From positions 1 through 64,000 of the forward strand of contig NZ_JARRQY010000025.1 of assembly GCF_037381185.1 (NCBI RefSeq): a stretch of DNA of 64,000 nt, given 5' to 3'. Of this stretch, positions 8,261 to 17,182 are shown piece after piece. Source of the DNA: Acidihalobacter_A sp037381185. GTDB taxonomy: Bacteria; Pseudomonadota; Gammaproteobacteria; DSM-5130; Acidihalobacteraceae. The position numbers and the translations under genes were made by a program. The notes below the pieces were generated by a model. It searched no databases and had not been told where the DNA came from. It saw nothing but the letters and a program-made list of their open reading frames with translations. Position 1 is the stretch's first letter. Every line of letters begins with the position of its first letter.

Positions 8261-9420
8261 TGAACGCGGGCACCCCCAGCCTGCCGCTGCCGGGAGCGTT
8301 ATCCGCTCCCGGCAGCCATGCCGAACGCGAACCCGCGGCATCTATCGAGCACATCCGCTTCGACGGGGTCGGCATCCGCTACGGCCGGCAAACCGCGCTC
8401 AGCGGCTTCGACCTCACGCTGCACGCCGGCGAAGCGCTCGCCCTGCTCGGCCCTTCCGGCTCGGGCAAAACCACCGCCCTGCGCGCGCTGGCCGGCTTCA
8501 TACCGATCGCCGAGGGACACATCCGACTGCACGGCCGCGACATCTCCGGCCTCTCCCCGCAGCAGCGCGGCTTCGGCATCGTAGTGCAGAACTACGCGCT
8601 GTTTCCGCACATGAGCGTGGCCGACAACGTCGCCTTTGGGCTCCGGGCGCGCCGCCTGCCACGCGCGGAGATGCGGACACGCATAGAGCACTACCTGGAA
8701 CTGGTCGGCATGCGCCAATATGCGCGGCGCCGGCCGCTGGACCTCTCCGGCGGACAGCAGCAGCGCGTCGCACTGGCCCGCGCGCTGGCCATCCGTCCCG
8801 ACGTGCTGCTCATGGACGAGCCACTCTCCGCGCTGGACGCGCCACTGCGTCGGGAAATGCTGGGTGAACTCATCACGCTGCACCGCGAACTGCCCGACCT
8901 GACCATGCTGTTCGTGACCCACGATCAAAGCGAGGCGCTGGCGCTGGCCGACCGCGTCGGCTTGCTGCGCGACGGCGAACTTCTGGCGCTGGATGTCCCC
9001 AAGCGCCTCTACGATCGGCCGCCCAACCGCTTCACCGCTGAATTTCTCGGCCAGACCAATCTGCTCGCCGTGGAAATCCCGCAGCATCCGGACAACGACG
9101 ACATGCTGAACGTCTGCCTGGGCAAGCAGGTGCTGCGCGTACCGCGCCCCGATGACTGGACCGGTGCCCCCGGCCCCGGCTGGTTGTGCCTGCGTCCGCA
9201 CCTGCTGAGCCTGGAACCCGCCGCCGGTATGAACAATCGCCTCGACAGCCGGGTGCTCGGTGCCGAATGGAAAGGCTCGCACTATCGCATCGAACTCGAA
9301 GCCGAAGGCCAGACGCTGCACGTGGAGGCCAACGCGGCGCTGCCGCCTCCCGCCGTCGGCAACCGTACCACACTGTCTTTCGCGCCAACCGCCGGCTGGC
9401 TGCTGGCCCGGGACGTCTGA
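8260..9420 (+). CDS. phnT: 2-aminoethylphosphonate ABC transporter ATPase (PhnT-like)
   Basis: This 386-residue importer ATPase has Walker A GPSGSGKT at 64-71, signature LSGGQQQRVALARAL, Walker B VLLMDEPLSALDAP and a C-terminal TOBE-like domain from about residue 290. The ATG at 8260 overlaps the phnS stop, and the gene ends overlapping phnU (TGATG). It energises uptake through PhnU and PhnV. Confidence 0.9.
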   Translation: MNAGTPSLPLPGALSAPGSHAEREPAASIEHIRFDGVGIRYGRQTALSGFDLTLHAGEALALLGPSGSGKTTALRALAGFIPIAEGHIRLHGRDISGLSPQQRGFGIVVQNYALFPHMSVADNVAFGLRARRLPRAEMRTRIEHYLELVGMRQYARRRPLDLSGGQQQRVALARALAIRPDVLLMDEPLSALDAPLRREMLGELITLHRELPDLTMLFVTHDQSEALALADRVGLLRDGELLALDVPKRLYDRPPNRFTAEFLGQTNLLAVEIPQHPDNDDMLNVCLGKQVLRVPRPDDWTGAPGPGWLCLRPHLLSLEPAAGMNNRLDSRVLGAEWKGSHYRIELEAEGQTLHVEANAALPPPAVGNRTTLSFAPTAGWLLARDV

Positions 9421-10280
9421 TGTCCACACCGCTGCCGCTGCGCATACGCCGGGGACTCCGTCTGCCCCGCACGCTCTGGCTGCTGCCGCCGCTGGCAGTG
9501 CTCGGTCTGGTGTTCTTCTTCCCGCTGTACGAACTGGTCCAGCAATCGCTGAGCGGCGGCGCCGCGCATTATCTGCGCGTGCTGCACGCGCCGATCTTCC
9601 TCTCCGCGCTCGGTCACACCCTGCAGATCGGCCTGCTATCGACGCTGGGATGCCTGCTTCTGGGCGGCGTGCTGGCGGTACTGCTCGCCTTCGTGCCGTT
9701 CCCCGGCAGCAGCCTGCTGAGCCGCTTCATCGACGCGTTTCTCGCCTATCCGTCGTTCCTCATCGCACTGTCGCTGACCTTTATCTACGGCGCCGCAGGC
9801 CTGGTCAACGCCAGCCTGATGCAGCTTCTGCACACCAGCGTGCCACCGCTGAATTTCCTCTACACCACCACCGGCGTGGTGCTGGCCGAGACGACCTTCT
9901 ACACGCCTTTCGTCCTGCGCCTGCTGCTGGCGGCCTTCGGCACCATAGAACGCGCGCAGATCGAAGTGGCGCAAAGCCTCGGCGCCAGCCCCTGGCAGGT
10001 GCTGCGCGAAATCATCGCCCCAGCCGCACTGCCGGCCCTGCTCGCCGGCGGCAGCCTCACGCTCATGCTCACGCTCAACGAATTCGGCATCATCTTCTAT
10101 CTCGGGGCCAAGGGCGTCATCACCCTGCCCATGCTCATCTACGGCAAGGCCATCCAGGAATTCGACTACGCCCAGGCCAGCGTCATCGCCGTAGTCAGCA
10201 TCGTCCTGTCGCTGGCGCTGTACGCCCTGTACCGCCTGTCCTTCAACCGCCTGCAGCGCGACCATGCTCTTCCACTCTAA
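9420..10280 (+). CDS. phnU: 2-aminoethylphosphonate ABC transporter permease (PhnU-like)
   Basis: This 286-residue inner-membrane permease has about six hydrophobic segments and the EAA-type cytoplasmic loop EVAQSLGASPWQVLREIIAP that contacts the ATPase. The ATG at 9420 overlaps the phnT stop; a longer upstream open frame is not credible. It overlaps phnV by 17 bases. It pairs with PhnV as the heterodimeric channel. Confidence 0.88.
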   Translation: MSTPLPLRIRRGLRLPRTLWLLPPLAVLGLVFFFPLYELVQQSLSGGAAHYLRVLHAPIFLSALGHTLQIGLLSTLGCLLLGGVLAVLLAFVPFPGSSLLSRFIDAFLAYPSFLIALSLTFIYGAAGLVNASLMQLLHTSVPPLNFLYTTTGVVLAETTFYTPFVLRLLLAAFGTIERAQIEVAQSLGASPWQVLREIIAPAALPALLAGGSLTLMLTLNEFGIIFYLGAKGVITLPMLIYGKAIQEFDYAQASVIAVVSIVLSLALYALYRLSFNRLQRDHALPL

Positions 10281-11061
10281 GTTCGCTCGACGCCTGGCCT
10301 GGGGCACGTTCTTCCTGCTCTCCGCGGTGTTCTTCGGACTGCCGCTGCTCATGTTGCTGCTGGCCGCGCTAGCCGGACAGTGGAACGGCGTGCTGCCGAG
10401 CCAGCTCGGCTTCGGCAACCTGCTCGACGCACTGCAGGACGCGCGCGGCCACGCCCTATTCGCCAGCTTGGCCACTGCCGCCAGCGCCACCCTGTGCGCC
10501 GTCGTCCTCGGCACCTGGGGGGCGCTGGCGAGCCGGCGCCTGAACGGCGCCGCGCAACGCGTCATCGACGCCGTCTACATCACGCCCATCACGCTGCCGA
10601 CCGTCACCGTCGGCCTGGCCCTGCTGGTCGCCTTCAGCCGTCCGCCGCTGCTGCTCAACGGCAGTCCGGCGCTGGTCATCATCGCGCATGTGACACTGAT
10701 CACCGCCTACGCCTACAGCGGCATTCGCGCCGGCCTCGCCCGCCTGCCGGAAGCCTACGAACAGGTCGCTGCCAGCCTCGGCGCCAGCCCGGCCAGAATT
10801 CTCTTCGGCGTCACCCTGCCGCTGCTGCGCCCGTACATCGCCGCGGCCGCCAGCCTCGGCTTCGCCCTGTCGATGGGCGAACTCGGCGCCACCATCATGC
10901 TCTACCCGCCCGGCTGGGTGACCGCCCCGGTGGATGTCTACGCCCTGACCAACCGCGGCTCGATCTTCTCCGGCGCGGCGCTGAGCGTATTGCTGCTCGC
11001 TGCGACCGTCATCGCCCTGCTTGTCCTGAACCGCCTCGGCCGCCACCCCCGGCGCAGCTGA
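10264..11061 (+). CDS. phnV: 2-aminoethylphosphonate ABC transporter permease (PhnV-like)
   Basis: This 265-residue permease has six predicted membrane spans and the EAA loop EQVAASLGASPARILFGVTL. It is the partner of PhnU. Its start lies inside the phnU end, so translation is coupled. The HD-domain protein begins 36 bases further on. Confidence 0.88.
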   Translation: MLFHSKFARRLAWGTFFLLSAVFFGLPLLMLLLAALAGQWNGVLPSQLGFGNLLDALQDARGHALFASLATAASATLCAVVLGTWGALASRRLNGAAQRVIDAVYITPITLPTVTVGLALLVAFSRPPLLLNGSPALVIIAHVTLITAYAYSGIRAGLARLPEAYEQVAASLGASPARILFGVTLPLLRPYIAAAASLGFALSMGELGATIMLYPPGWVTAPVDVYALTNRGSIFSGAALSVLLLAATVIALLVLNRLGRHPRRS

Positions 11062-11097
11062 TTTTCTTCATCCCAACTTCTTGCCAGGTAACCGCCT

Positions 11098-11649
11098 ATG
11101 CCCGCCACGACTTTCGCGCAGCTGATCGAAACGCTGGGAACCCACGGCCACGCCCGCTACGACGGCGAAGACGTCAGCCAGCTGCAGCACGCCCTACAGG
11201 CAGCGACATTGGCGCTGGAGGAAGGCGCACCCGCGAACCTGGTGGCGGCGGCACTGTTCCACGACATCGGCCATCTGGCACACGATCTCGGCGAACATGC
11301 CAGCGCTCATGGTCTGGACGACCGCCACGAGTATCGCGCCCTCGGTTGGCTCAAGCCCGTCTTCGACGCCGACGTGTGGGAACCGGTACACCTCCACGTC
11401 GAAGCCAAACGCTACCTGTGCTGCATGGAAACGGGCTATATCGGGCAGTTGTCGGAAGAATCCGTGGCGAGCCTGGCGCTGCAGGGCGGACCGATGACTC
11501 CCGACGCCGCACGTGCCTTCGCCGACAGGCCGTATGCACAGGATGCGGTTAGACTCAGACGTTGGGACGACGCGGCCAAGGACATCGACGCGCAGACGCC
11601 CTCGCTGGTCTATTTCGCAGAATATCTGCGACCCATCGCCAGACAATAA
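11098..11649 (+). CDS. PhnZ-like HD-domain phosphonate-associated protein
   Basis: This 183-residue protein belongs to the HD-domain family found in phosphonate operons, typified by PhnZ. PhnZ is a mixed-valent di-iron oxygenase that splits 2-amino-1-hydroxyethylphosphonate to glycine and phosphate. Likely metal and substrate residues are visible: Y21 and E24 in ARYDGEDVSQL, H31, H55-D56 and H59 in FHDIGHL, H77 and H100. PhnZ normally needs the 2-oxoglutarate hydroxylase PhnY, which is not in the window. The substrate here is therefore uncertain. It follows the transporter genes and precedes another phosphonate-associated gene, probably in one transcript. Confidence 0.78.
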   Translation: MPATTFAQLIETLGTHGHARYDGEDVSQLQHALQAATLALEEGAPANLVAAALFHDIGHLAHDLGEHASAHGLDDRHEYRALGWLKPVFDADVWEPVHLHVEAKRYLCCMETGYIGQLSEESVASLALQGGPMTPDAARAFADRPYAQDAVRLRRWDDAAKDIDAQTPSLVYFAEYLRPIARQ

Positions 11650-11672
11650 CGCGGCAAAACGAAGGTAGCGCC

Positions 11673-12380
11673 ATGTCCGATACGGCCCGCTGGGCGATCT
11701 ACTATGCTCCGGCAAGAAGCGACGTACTGTGGGAGCGCGGTATCGCTTGGCTCGGACGCGATCCCGAAGACGGCCGCGAGTTCGCCCCGCCGGCCGGCTT
11801 AGATGCACAGGAATGGACGTCCCTGACCGCCACGCCGCGCCGCTACGGCTGGCATGCCACACTCAAGCCGCCCATGCGCCTGCGCGAAACTCGTCTGGAA
11901 GACGAGCTGCGACAGCGTCTACGCGCCTTCGCGGCAAACCGGACGCCCTTCGAACTGCCGCCGCTGATCGTGCGCAGCCTCGGCGGCTTCCTGGCCCTTA
12001 CACCAGACGCGAAATCGCCGGAATTGCATCGCTTGGGTGAGGACTGCGTGCGCGCGTTCGACGATCTGCGCGCACCGCCGACGCAACAGGAACTGGCCCA
12101 GCGTCGCCAAACCGGGCTGTCCCCCCACCAGGATGCGCTGCTCGCGCGCTGGGGCTATCCCTACGTATGCGAGGAATTCCGCTTTCACCTGACCCTGACC
12201 GGCCGTTTGCCGGCCGCCGAGGCCGACCGTCTGCAGCGACAGCTACACAGCTGGTTCGCATCGGCGCTGGCCGAACCACGGCACGTCGAGAACCTGGCGC
12301 TGTACCACCAAGCAATGCCGCAAGCTCCATTTCGCCTCGTCGATCGCTTTCCCTTCCTCGGCACGGCTAGAACCAACTAA
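11673..12380 (+). CDS. 2H-phosphoesterase-like phosphonate metabolism protein (DUF1045 family)
   Basis: This 235-residue protein has two H-x-T-L type motifs, H61-A-T-L and H172-L-T-L, the signature of the 2H phosphoesterase superfamily, which acts on cyclic phosphates. DUF1045 proteins are recurrent C-P lyase operon members of unproven function. Because C-P lyase yields 5-phosphoribosyl 1,2-cyclic phosphate and no phnP was found here, ring opening of that product is an attractive but unproven role. The ATG at 11673 follows a GAAGG ribosome binding site. The gene ends one base before the convergent GTPase stop. Confidence 0.75.
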   Translation: MSDTARWAIYYAPARSDVLWERGIAWLGRDPEDGREFAPPAGLDAQEWTSLTATPRRYGWHATLKPPMRLRETRLEDELRQRLRAFAANRTPFELPPLIVRSLGGFLALTPDAKSPELHRLGEDCVRAFDDLRAPPTQQELAQRRQTGLSPHQDALLARWGYPYVCEEFRFHLTLTGRLPAAEADRLQRQLHSWFASALAEPRHVENLALYHQAMPQAPFRLVDRFPFLGTARTN

Positions 12381-13682
12381 TTACTCCTGCGCAGGAGCCC
12401 GTCGCAGCCGCGCCAGCAGCTCCTCGCGCGCCTCGCGCAGCAGCGAGTCGCGATCCAGTGAATCGAGGATCTCCCGCACCCGCCGCTTGGGCCCGCCCTC
12501 GCCCCAGGACTTGCCGGCCGCCAGATAACGCTCGGCCGCCCGGCCGACCACGTAGGTCGCATACCAGGCCACGGCGCCCTGCGCCGTCCCCGTCGCCAGG
12601 GTCGACAAGCCGCCGCTGCCCAGCTTGAGCAGCGAGGCGACCAGATTGATCGCCCAAGCCGAGCCCATCAGCGCGATCAGCTGGCCGGAGATCACCGCCA
12701 CCAGCCTTCCAGCCTCGGCGCGCGACAGCGGCAGACCGTAGACCTTGCCCAGGTGCACCACCATGCTCACGTCCAGCGCCACCGCTGCCACCAGGTCGGC
12801 CCCCGGCAGCGGATTGAAACCCACCGCCACCCCCTTGGCCAGGCTGTACATGCGGATCACGCGCTCGCCGAGTTCACGCTTCACTTCCAGCACGCGCGCC
12901 GTGACCCGCTCGCTCAAGCGGCCGGCAAACAGGCCCGCATTGAGTGCGGCCAAGGTCTTGCCTTCGACCTCGAGCACCGCCCACAGACGCTCCTCGAGCG
13001 CGGTAATGTCCGCAGGCGGACGTTCCACCGACTCCGTCTCGCGCCCCTCGGCATCCACCCGCACGCGTACCCGCTCGGCCGGGCGTGCGCTGGCCAACAC
13101 CAGCCGCCCCTCCGGCAGCACCCCCGCCACGCGCCGCGCCAGCACCTCGCTGAGGCGCTCGCGTTCGTCGGCGGTGTAGCGGTCGACCTTGTTCAACACC
13201 AGCAGCACCGCGGCGTGCTCGCCGGCCACCTGCTTGAGCGCCTCGAACTCCACCTCGGTCAGATCGCCGTCGACCACGAACAACACCACGTCCGACTCGG
13301 CGGCCACGTCGTGCGCCAGGCGCGCACGCTCCTCGCCATCGACCTCGTTGATGCCCGGCGTGTCGATCAGATACACGCCTCCGGCATCGAAGGCGTCCCA
13401 TTGCGCGTGCGCGCTGACGCGCGTCTCGCCGTGCAGCGGACTGACCGCGAAACGCTCGGCACCGAGCAGCGCATTGAGTAGCGCCGACTTGCCCACGCTG
13501 ACACGTCCGAACACAGCGACATGCACCGTGCCCTCCTCAAGCTTGTCGAGCAGGCGGCGCACGCGCTCGTAATCCTCCGCCAGTCCGGCACGCACCGTCT
13601 CGGGCACGCGCGGATCGTCGAGCAGTTCGCGCAAACTCTCGCGCGCCAGCGCCAGATGACGTGCGCCGGCCTCGCCCTCCAT
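12381..13682 (-). CDS. GTPase with C-terminal DUF697-like membrane region
   Basis: This 433-residue protein has a G domain with P-loop GRVSVGKS at 59-66, DTPG at 107-110 and NKVD at 164-167. It then has a hydrophobic segment around VAVGFNPLPGADLVAAVALD resembling the DUF697 region of YcjF/Era-like membrane GTPases. Biological role is unknown. It lies 13 bases after the upstream GTPase and is probably co-transcribed. I chose the ATG at 13682 because the longer frame would overlap the neighbour by a Trp/Arg-rich, implausible stretch. Confidence 0.75.
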   Translation of the reverse strand: MEGEAGARHLALARESLRELLDDPRVPETVRAGLAEDYERVRRLLDKLEEGTVHVAVFGRVSVGKSALLNALLGAERFAVSPLHGETRVSAHAQWDAFDAGGVYLIDTPGINEVDGEERARLAHDVAAESDVVLFVVDGDLTEVEFEALKQVAGEHAAVLLVLNKVDRYTADERERLSEVLARRVAGVLPEGRLVLASARPAERVRVRVDAEGRETESVERPPADITALEERLWAVLEVEGKTLAALNAGLFAGRLSERVTARVLEVKRELGERVIRMYSLAKGVAVGFNPLPGADLVAAVALDVSMVVHLGKVYGLPLSRAEAGRLVAVISGQLIALMGSAWAINLVASLLKLGSGGLSTLATGTAQGAVAWYATYVVGRAAERYLAAGKSWGEGGPKRRVREILDSLDRDSLLREAREELLARLRRAPAQE

Positions 13683-13695
13683 CGGCGCTTCCGGC

Positions 13696-15180
13696 TCAGT
13701 CTCCGTGTCGGCCGCGCGTCTCGACCAGCCAGGCGGCCAGGCCGCGCGCACGCGCTTCCAGATCTTCACCCAGCACCTCCTTGAACGACTGCTCCACCGC
13801 ACCCTGGCTCAGCGCGCCGCGGCGCTCCAAGGTGCGCGCCACCGCACGCCCCAAAGCATCGAAAATCAATCCGTATGCAACGGCCTGCACCACGCCGCCG
13901 ACCACCGTGCCCAGCCCCGGGAAAGCCTTGAGACCGTTGCCCACCACACTGAGCACCAGCGGCGTGACCCGGCCCAGGCGAGTCTGCAGGAGCTTGAGCA
14001 ACTGCTCCACATCGATTTCCTGCACCGGCACGCCGTACAGCTCGCACAGCCCGCGCACCAACCCCGTGCCGAGGTAGCCCTGCACCAGCACGTCCGCCCC
14101 CGGCGCCACCGTCGCCAGTGCGGCCAGCGCCGCCTTGCGCGAAGTCTTGCGGATCAGCTTGTCGGCCTGCTCGCGACGCCAACCCAGCTCGGCCTGCTCC
14201 AGCTTGTGCGCGGCCAACGCGAAGACCGCCCCGTCGCGCAACCGGTCGAACAGCCCGGCATCGCTTTCCACCGCGCGTGTCAGCGCCTTGCGCAGACCCT
14301 CGACCTGCGGCACCAGCGCACGCGTTTCGCGCGCCTCGCCACCGTCCGGCAGCTCGCGCACCACCTCACGCACGCCGCCGGCACTGACCGTCACCACCGG
14401 CGCCGGCACGCCGGCCTCGCGCAAGCGCTCGCGTATGCGCGCGAGGATCGTCTCAAGCTCTCCGGCGTCATAACGATCCTGCTTGTTCACCGCCAGCACC
14501 AGCGGCTTGTGCAGCTCGGCCAGAGCGGTCAGCGCCTGATGTTCGCTGTGCGTGAGGTCGCCCTCGGCGACGAACACCACCAGCTGCGCGCGCTGCGCCT
14601 CCTCGCGCGCCAGCGTCTCCAGCTCGCCGCCGACCTCGCCGGTGCCGGGCACGTCGGCCAGCACCAGCTCGTCGCCTTCCGGCGAACGCCAGCGGTAGTG
14701 ACGCACGTCGCGCGTCACGCCGGCCTCCACACCAACCTCCGCCTCGGCATCCGGGACCAGTGCGCGAATCAGGCTGCTCTTGCCCACGCTGACCTCGCCG
14801 AACAACGCAACGTACAACGACCCCGCCTCGCGCCGCCGGCCCAGCTCGGCCAGCTCCGCACGTGCCGTCTCCACGTCCACCCCGCGTTCCGCCGCCTGCT
14901 GCAGGCGTTCGTCCAGCTCGCTTTCGGTCAACGGCGACGCGGTCGGAGCCAACGCCTGGCGCGGCGGGCGCAACAGCCTCACGATCAGCCAGACACCGGC
15001 GCCGACCAGGGCCAGGAACACCGCCAGCCAAGTGTAGAACACCCAGGGCGGCGTCTGCGCCAGGCGCTCCCACACGCGCAGCAGCAGGTCGGTAAGCACC
15101 AGGGACAATACCAGCAGCAGCAGAAACACCAGCACGACCGCTGCGGCCAGCGCCCAGCGCAGCGTGGGTTTCAGAGCCAT
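13696..15180 (-). CDS. Membrane-anchored GTPase
   Basis: This 494-residue protein has two N-terminal transmembrane segments (about 10-32 and 48-70). Its G domain has P-loop GEVSVGKS at 128-135, DVPG at 176-179 and NKQD at 232-235. A C-terminal DUF697-like hydrophobic region lies around GRVTPLVLSVVGNGLKAFPG. It is paralogous in layout to the following gene; the two may act as a pair at the membrane. No substrate or pathway can be deduced. Confidence 0.75.
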   Translation of the reverse strand: MALKPTLRWALAAAVVLVFLLLLVLSLVLTDLLLRVWERLAQTPPWVFYTWLAVFLALVGAGVWLIVRLLRPPRQALAPTASPLTESELDERLQQAAERGVDVETARAELAELGRRREAGSLYVALFGEVSVGKSSLIRALVPDAEAEVGVEAGVTRDVRHYRWRSPEGDELVLADVPGTGEVGGELETLAREEAQRAQLVVFVAEGDLTHSEHQALTALAELHKPLVLAVNKQDRYDAGELETILARIRERLREAGVPAPVVTVSAGGVREVVRELPDGGEARETRALVPQVEGLRKALTRAVESDAGLFDRLRDGAVFALAAHKLEQAELGWRREQADKLIRKTSRKAALAALATVAPGADVLVQGYLGTGLVRGLCELYGVPVQEIDVEQLLKLLQTRLGRVTPLVLSVVGNGLKAFPGLGTVVGGVVQAVAYGLIFDALGRAVARTLERRGALSQGAVEQSFKEVLGEDLEARARGLAAWLVETRGRHGD

Positions 15181-15327
15181 CGGCGTGGAACAATGAAAGT
15201 GGAAACGTCGCAGATCATGTCGACGATTCTATACGGGCGCCGGGTGGAGATGTCACTTGTCGTACTTTGGAAGGTGCCATCCAGCCTGCACGTAGGACGC
15301 AGCGATACAGGGTTCTGCGTGGTCCGC

Positions 15328-15993
15328 CTAGTTACGGCGAAAATAGGCGATCAGCGCCGCCATCTGGGATTCGCTGAGCGGATTGCGCAGATTGATGGAC
15401 GGGGTGCCGCGCAGGCCGACGATCAGCCGCGCCGCGAACGTTTCGGGCTTCATCTCGTGCGCCCAGGCGAACAGATTCGGTGCCGGCATGGCCGAGTCCG
15501 GCTCTTGATGGCCATGGCACGACATGCATTGCGCGCGATAGGTGCGTTTTGCCCAACGGATCTGGGCATCCGAAACCGGCGTTTGCGTCAGTCTGCGCGT
15601 GTCCAGCGGAAAATCGCTGAGCAAGGCCTCCAGACGGCGCCGGAAACCGGCCTTGTCACCGGTCCGATACGCGGACTCCAATGCGTGCAGGCGCGCCACG
15701 GTCGCCGTCTCGAGTCGTCCGTCGGCGGCCAGATACTCGCGCGCCAGCAGCGGCAGGACATTCAGGAAAGCGCTCACCCGTGCCTCGACGACGGGTCGCT
15801 GCACGGCGGGCAGGCGCGCGGCGTCCAGACGCCCCGCGTCGCCCTGCAGATCCAGCAGCACCGCCGAGAAATTGCGGGCGGCGTTCCCCGTCCGCAAAGG
15901 CCCGGCGACACCCGTGACGGGCGCCGCCAGAACCGCAACGACAATACAGGGCAGCAATTTGCCCAGCAGCGTCGAAATCGAGCGATGTCGCAT
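15328..15993 (-). CDS. c-type cytochrome, last gene of the sulfur operon
   Basis: This 221-residue protein has an N-terminal hydrophobic signal segment (about 10-30) and a single haem-binding CMSCH at 156-160. It ends in a typical class I cytochrome c tail (LSESQMAALIAYF). It should be periplasmic and carry one electron. Position 11 bases after the thiosulfate-sulfurtransferase-like gene suggests it accepts electrons from periplasmic sulfur chemistry. Axial methionine candidates include M169 and M183. The redox partner is not visible. Confidence 0.82.
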   Translation of the reverse strand: MRHRSISTLLGKLLPCIVVAVLAAPVTGVAGPLRTGNAARNFSAVLLDLQGDAGRLDAARLPAVQRPVVEARVSAFLNVLPLLAREYLAADGRLETATVARLHALESAYRTGDKAGFRRRLEALLSDFPLDTRRLTQTPVSDAQIRWAKRTYRAQCMSCHGHQEPDSAMPAPNLFAWAHEMKPETFAARLIVGLRGTPSINLRNPLSESQMAALIAYFRRN

Positions 15994-16004
15994 GCGTGCT
16001 CCGC

Positions 16005-16949
16005 TCAGTTCGCCTGCGACAGCTTGACCTTCGTCACCATCGGCAGTTGCGGATTACGCGACCACTGCGTCATCGAGCCGTCGTAGACCTTCGCCTGCTT
16101 GTTGCCCAGCAGCTCGTAGCTCACGAACCAGCCCAGCGAAGCCCAGTGGCCGGTATTGCAGAAATTGATCTGCCGGCCGCTGGTCGGCACCCCGGCGTGC
16201 CGATACAGCTCCTTGAGTTGGGCCGCCGAGCGGAACTTGCCGCCGTCGTTCACCGTGAACCAACTCTGCGGCAGATTGGAAGCGCCCGGCAAGGTGCCGG
16301 CGCGCTTGTCCGCTCCGGACTTCACGATACCGAGGTACTGCGCCGAAGGCCGATTGTCGATCAGCTTCTCGTTACCCGTCTTGATCGCCTGCTCGACGTT
16401 CGCCTCGGTCGCCAGCAGCGCGGCATCAAGATGACCGGAGAACTGTGCCGAAGACAGCTTGTGCGCACCGCGCTTGACCGGATGCTTGCCGGCCACGTAG
16501 GCCTTGTAGCCGCCGTCCATAACGGAAACGTTGTCGTCCCCCAGCACCTTGAACGTCCAGAACACGCGCGTGGCGCTGCCCATGTCCAGCGCATTGCCGC
16601 CACCGGCGTAGATGACCACGTGCGCCGTGTTGTCGATGCCCAGACCGCCGATCAGCTTGTTCAGGCTGGCCACGGACGGCAGCATGCCCGGCACGCCTTT
16701 CTCCTTCACCCGCCAGCCTGCGGTCTTGTAGTTGCTGTAGACCGCACAGGGTACATGCCCGCGCAGGTAGGTGAATTTATTGCCGCCGCCGCCCACCGGG
16801 CTGCGGATATCCAAGACCACCACGCCGGACTTGCAGGCGTTTGCCGCCACCCAGGCGGGGCTGACCAGCGCCGGTGCCGACTCCGCGCCGAACGCCAGGC
16901 CTGAAGCCGCGGCCAGCGCCGTTCCGATCAAAATCCTCTTTATAGTCAT
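16005..16949 (-). CDS. Periplasmic thiosulfate sulfurtransferase (two-domain rhodanese)
   Basis: This 314-residue protein starts with a signal peptide (TIKRILIGTALAAASGLAFG). It has two rhodanese domains; the C-terminal one holds the active-site loop CNTGHWAS with catalytic C264. The family moves a sulfane sulfur from thiosulfate or a persulfide to an acceptor. The ATG at 16949 follows a GGGAGGG ribosome binding site and gives a better signal peptide than the longer frame. It lies in the sulfur operon between a small acidic protein and the cytochrome. Confidence 0.88.
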   Translation of the reverse strand: MTIKRILIGTALAAASGLAFGAESAPALVSPAWVAANACKSGVVVLDIRSPVGGGGNKFTYLRGHVPCAVYSNYKTAGWRVKEKGVPGMLPSVASLNKLIGGLGIDNTAHVVIYAGGGNALDMGSATRVFWTFKVLGDDNVSVMDGGYKAYVAGKHPVKRGAHKLSSAQFSGHLDAALLATEANVEQAIKTGNEKLIDNRPSAQYLGIVKSGADKRAGTLPGASNLPQSWFTVNDGGKFRSAAQLKELYRHAGVPTSGRQINFCNTGHWASLGWFVSYELLGNKQAKVYDGSMTQWSRNPQLPMVTKVKLSQAN

Positions 16950-16974
16950 ATTCGATCCCTCCCTCTGCAGTGAG

Positions 16975-17157
16975 TCAGACCGTGAACACACGGTCCGCCG
17001 ACAACACCTCGTCCATGAGTTGATCCCACTCCTCCTCGCTGCGCGAGACGCGCAGATCGTAGCGGTACACGTAATGCGCCGGCGTCAGGTCGTCGAGCGC
17101 CGCCGTCAGCGTTTCCTGCTCCGGGAACATCCCGGTATCCAACACCACAACGTTCAC
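16975..17157 (-). CDS. Small acidic protein of the sulfur operon, unknown function
   Basis: This 60-residue acidic protein begins MNVVVLDTGMFPEQE and ends DRVFTV. I do not recognise a family. Its beta-alpha pattern is reminiscent of a DsrE/DsrH-like half domain, but it has no cysteine. The GTG start sits just after AGGAGGA. It is 25 bases from both neighbours and in the operon orientation, so it is probably expressed. Confidence 0.6.
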   Translation of the reverse strand: MNVVVLDTGMFPEQETLTAALDDLTPAHYVYRYDLRVSRSEEEWDQLMDEVLSADRVFTV

Positions 17158-17182
17158 ATCTCCTCCTTGGATAGCGTCGCCG

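Noticed and set aside
13705..16086. 793-codon plus-strand frame
   Set aside because: It lies opposite the membrane GTPase and cytochrome genes, and its translation is His/Arg/Gln-rich with no domain. It is a shadow frame.
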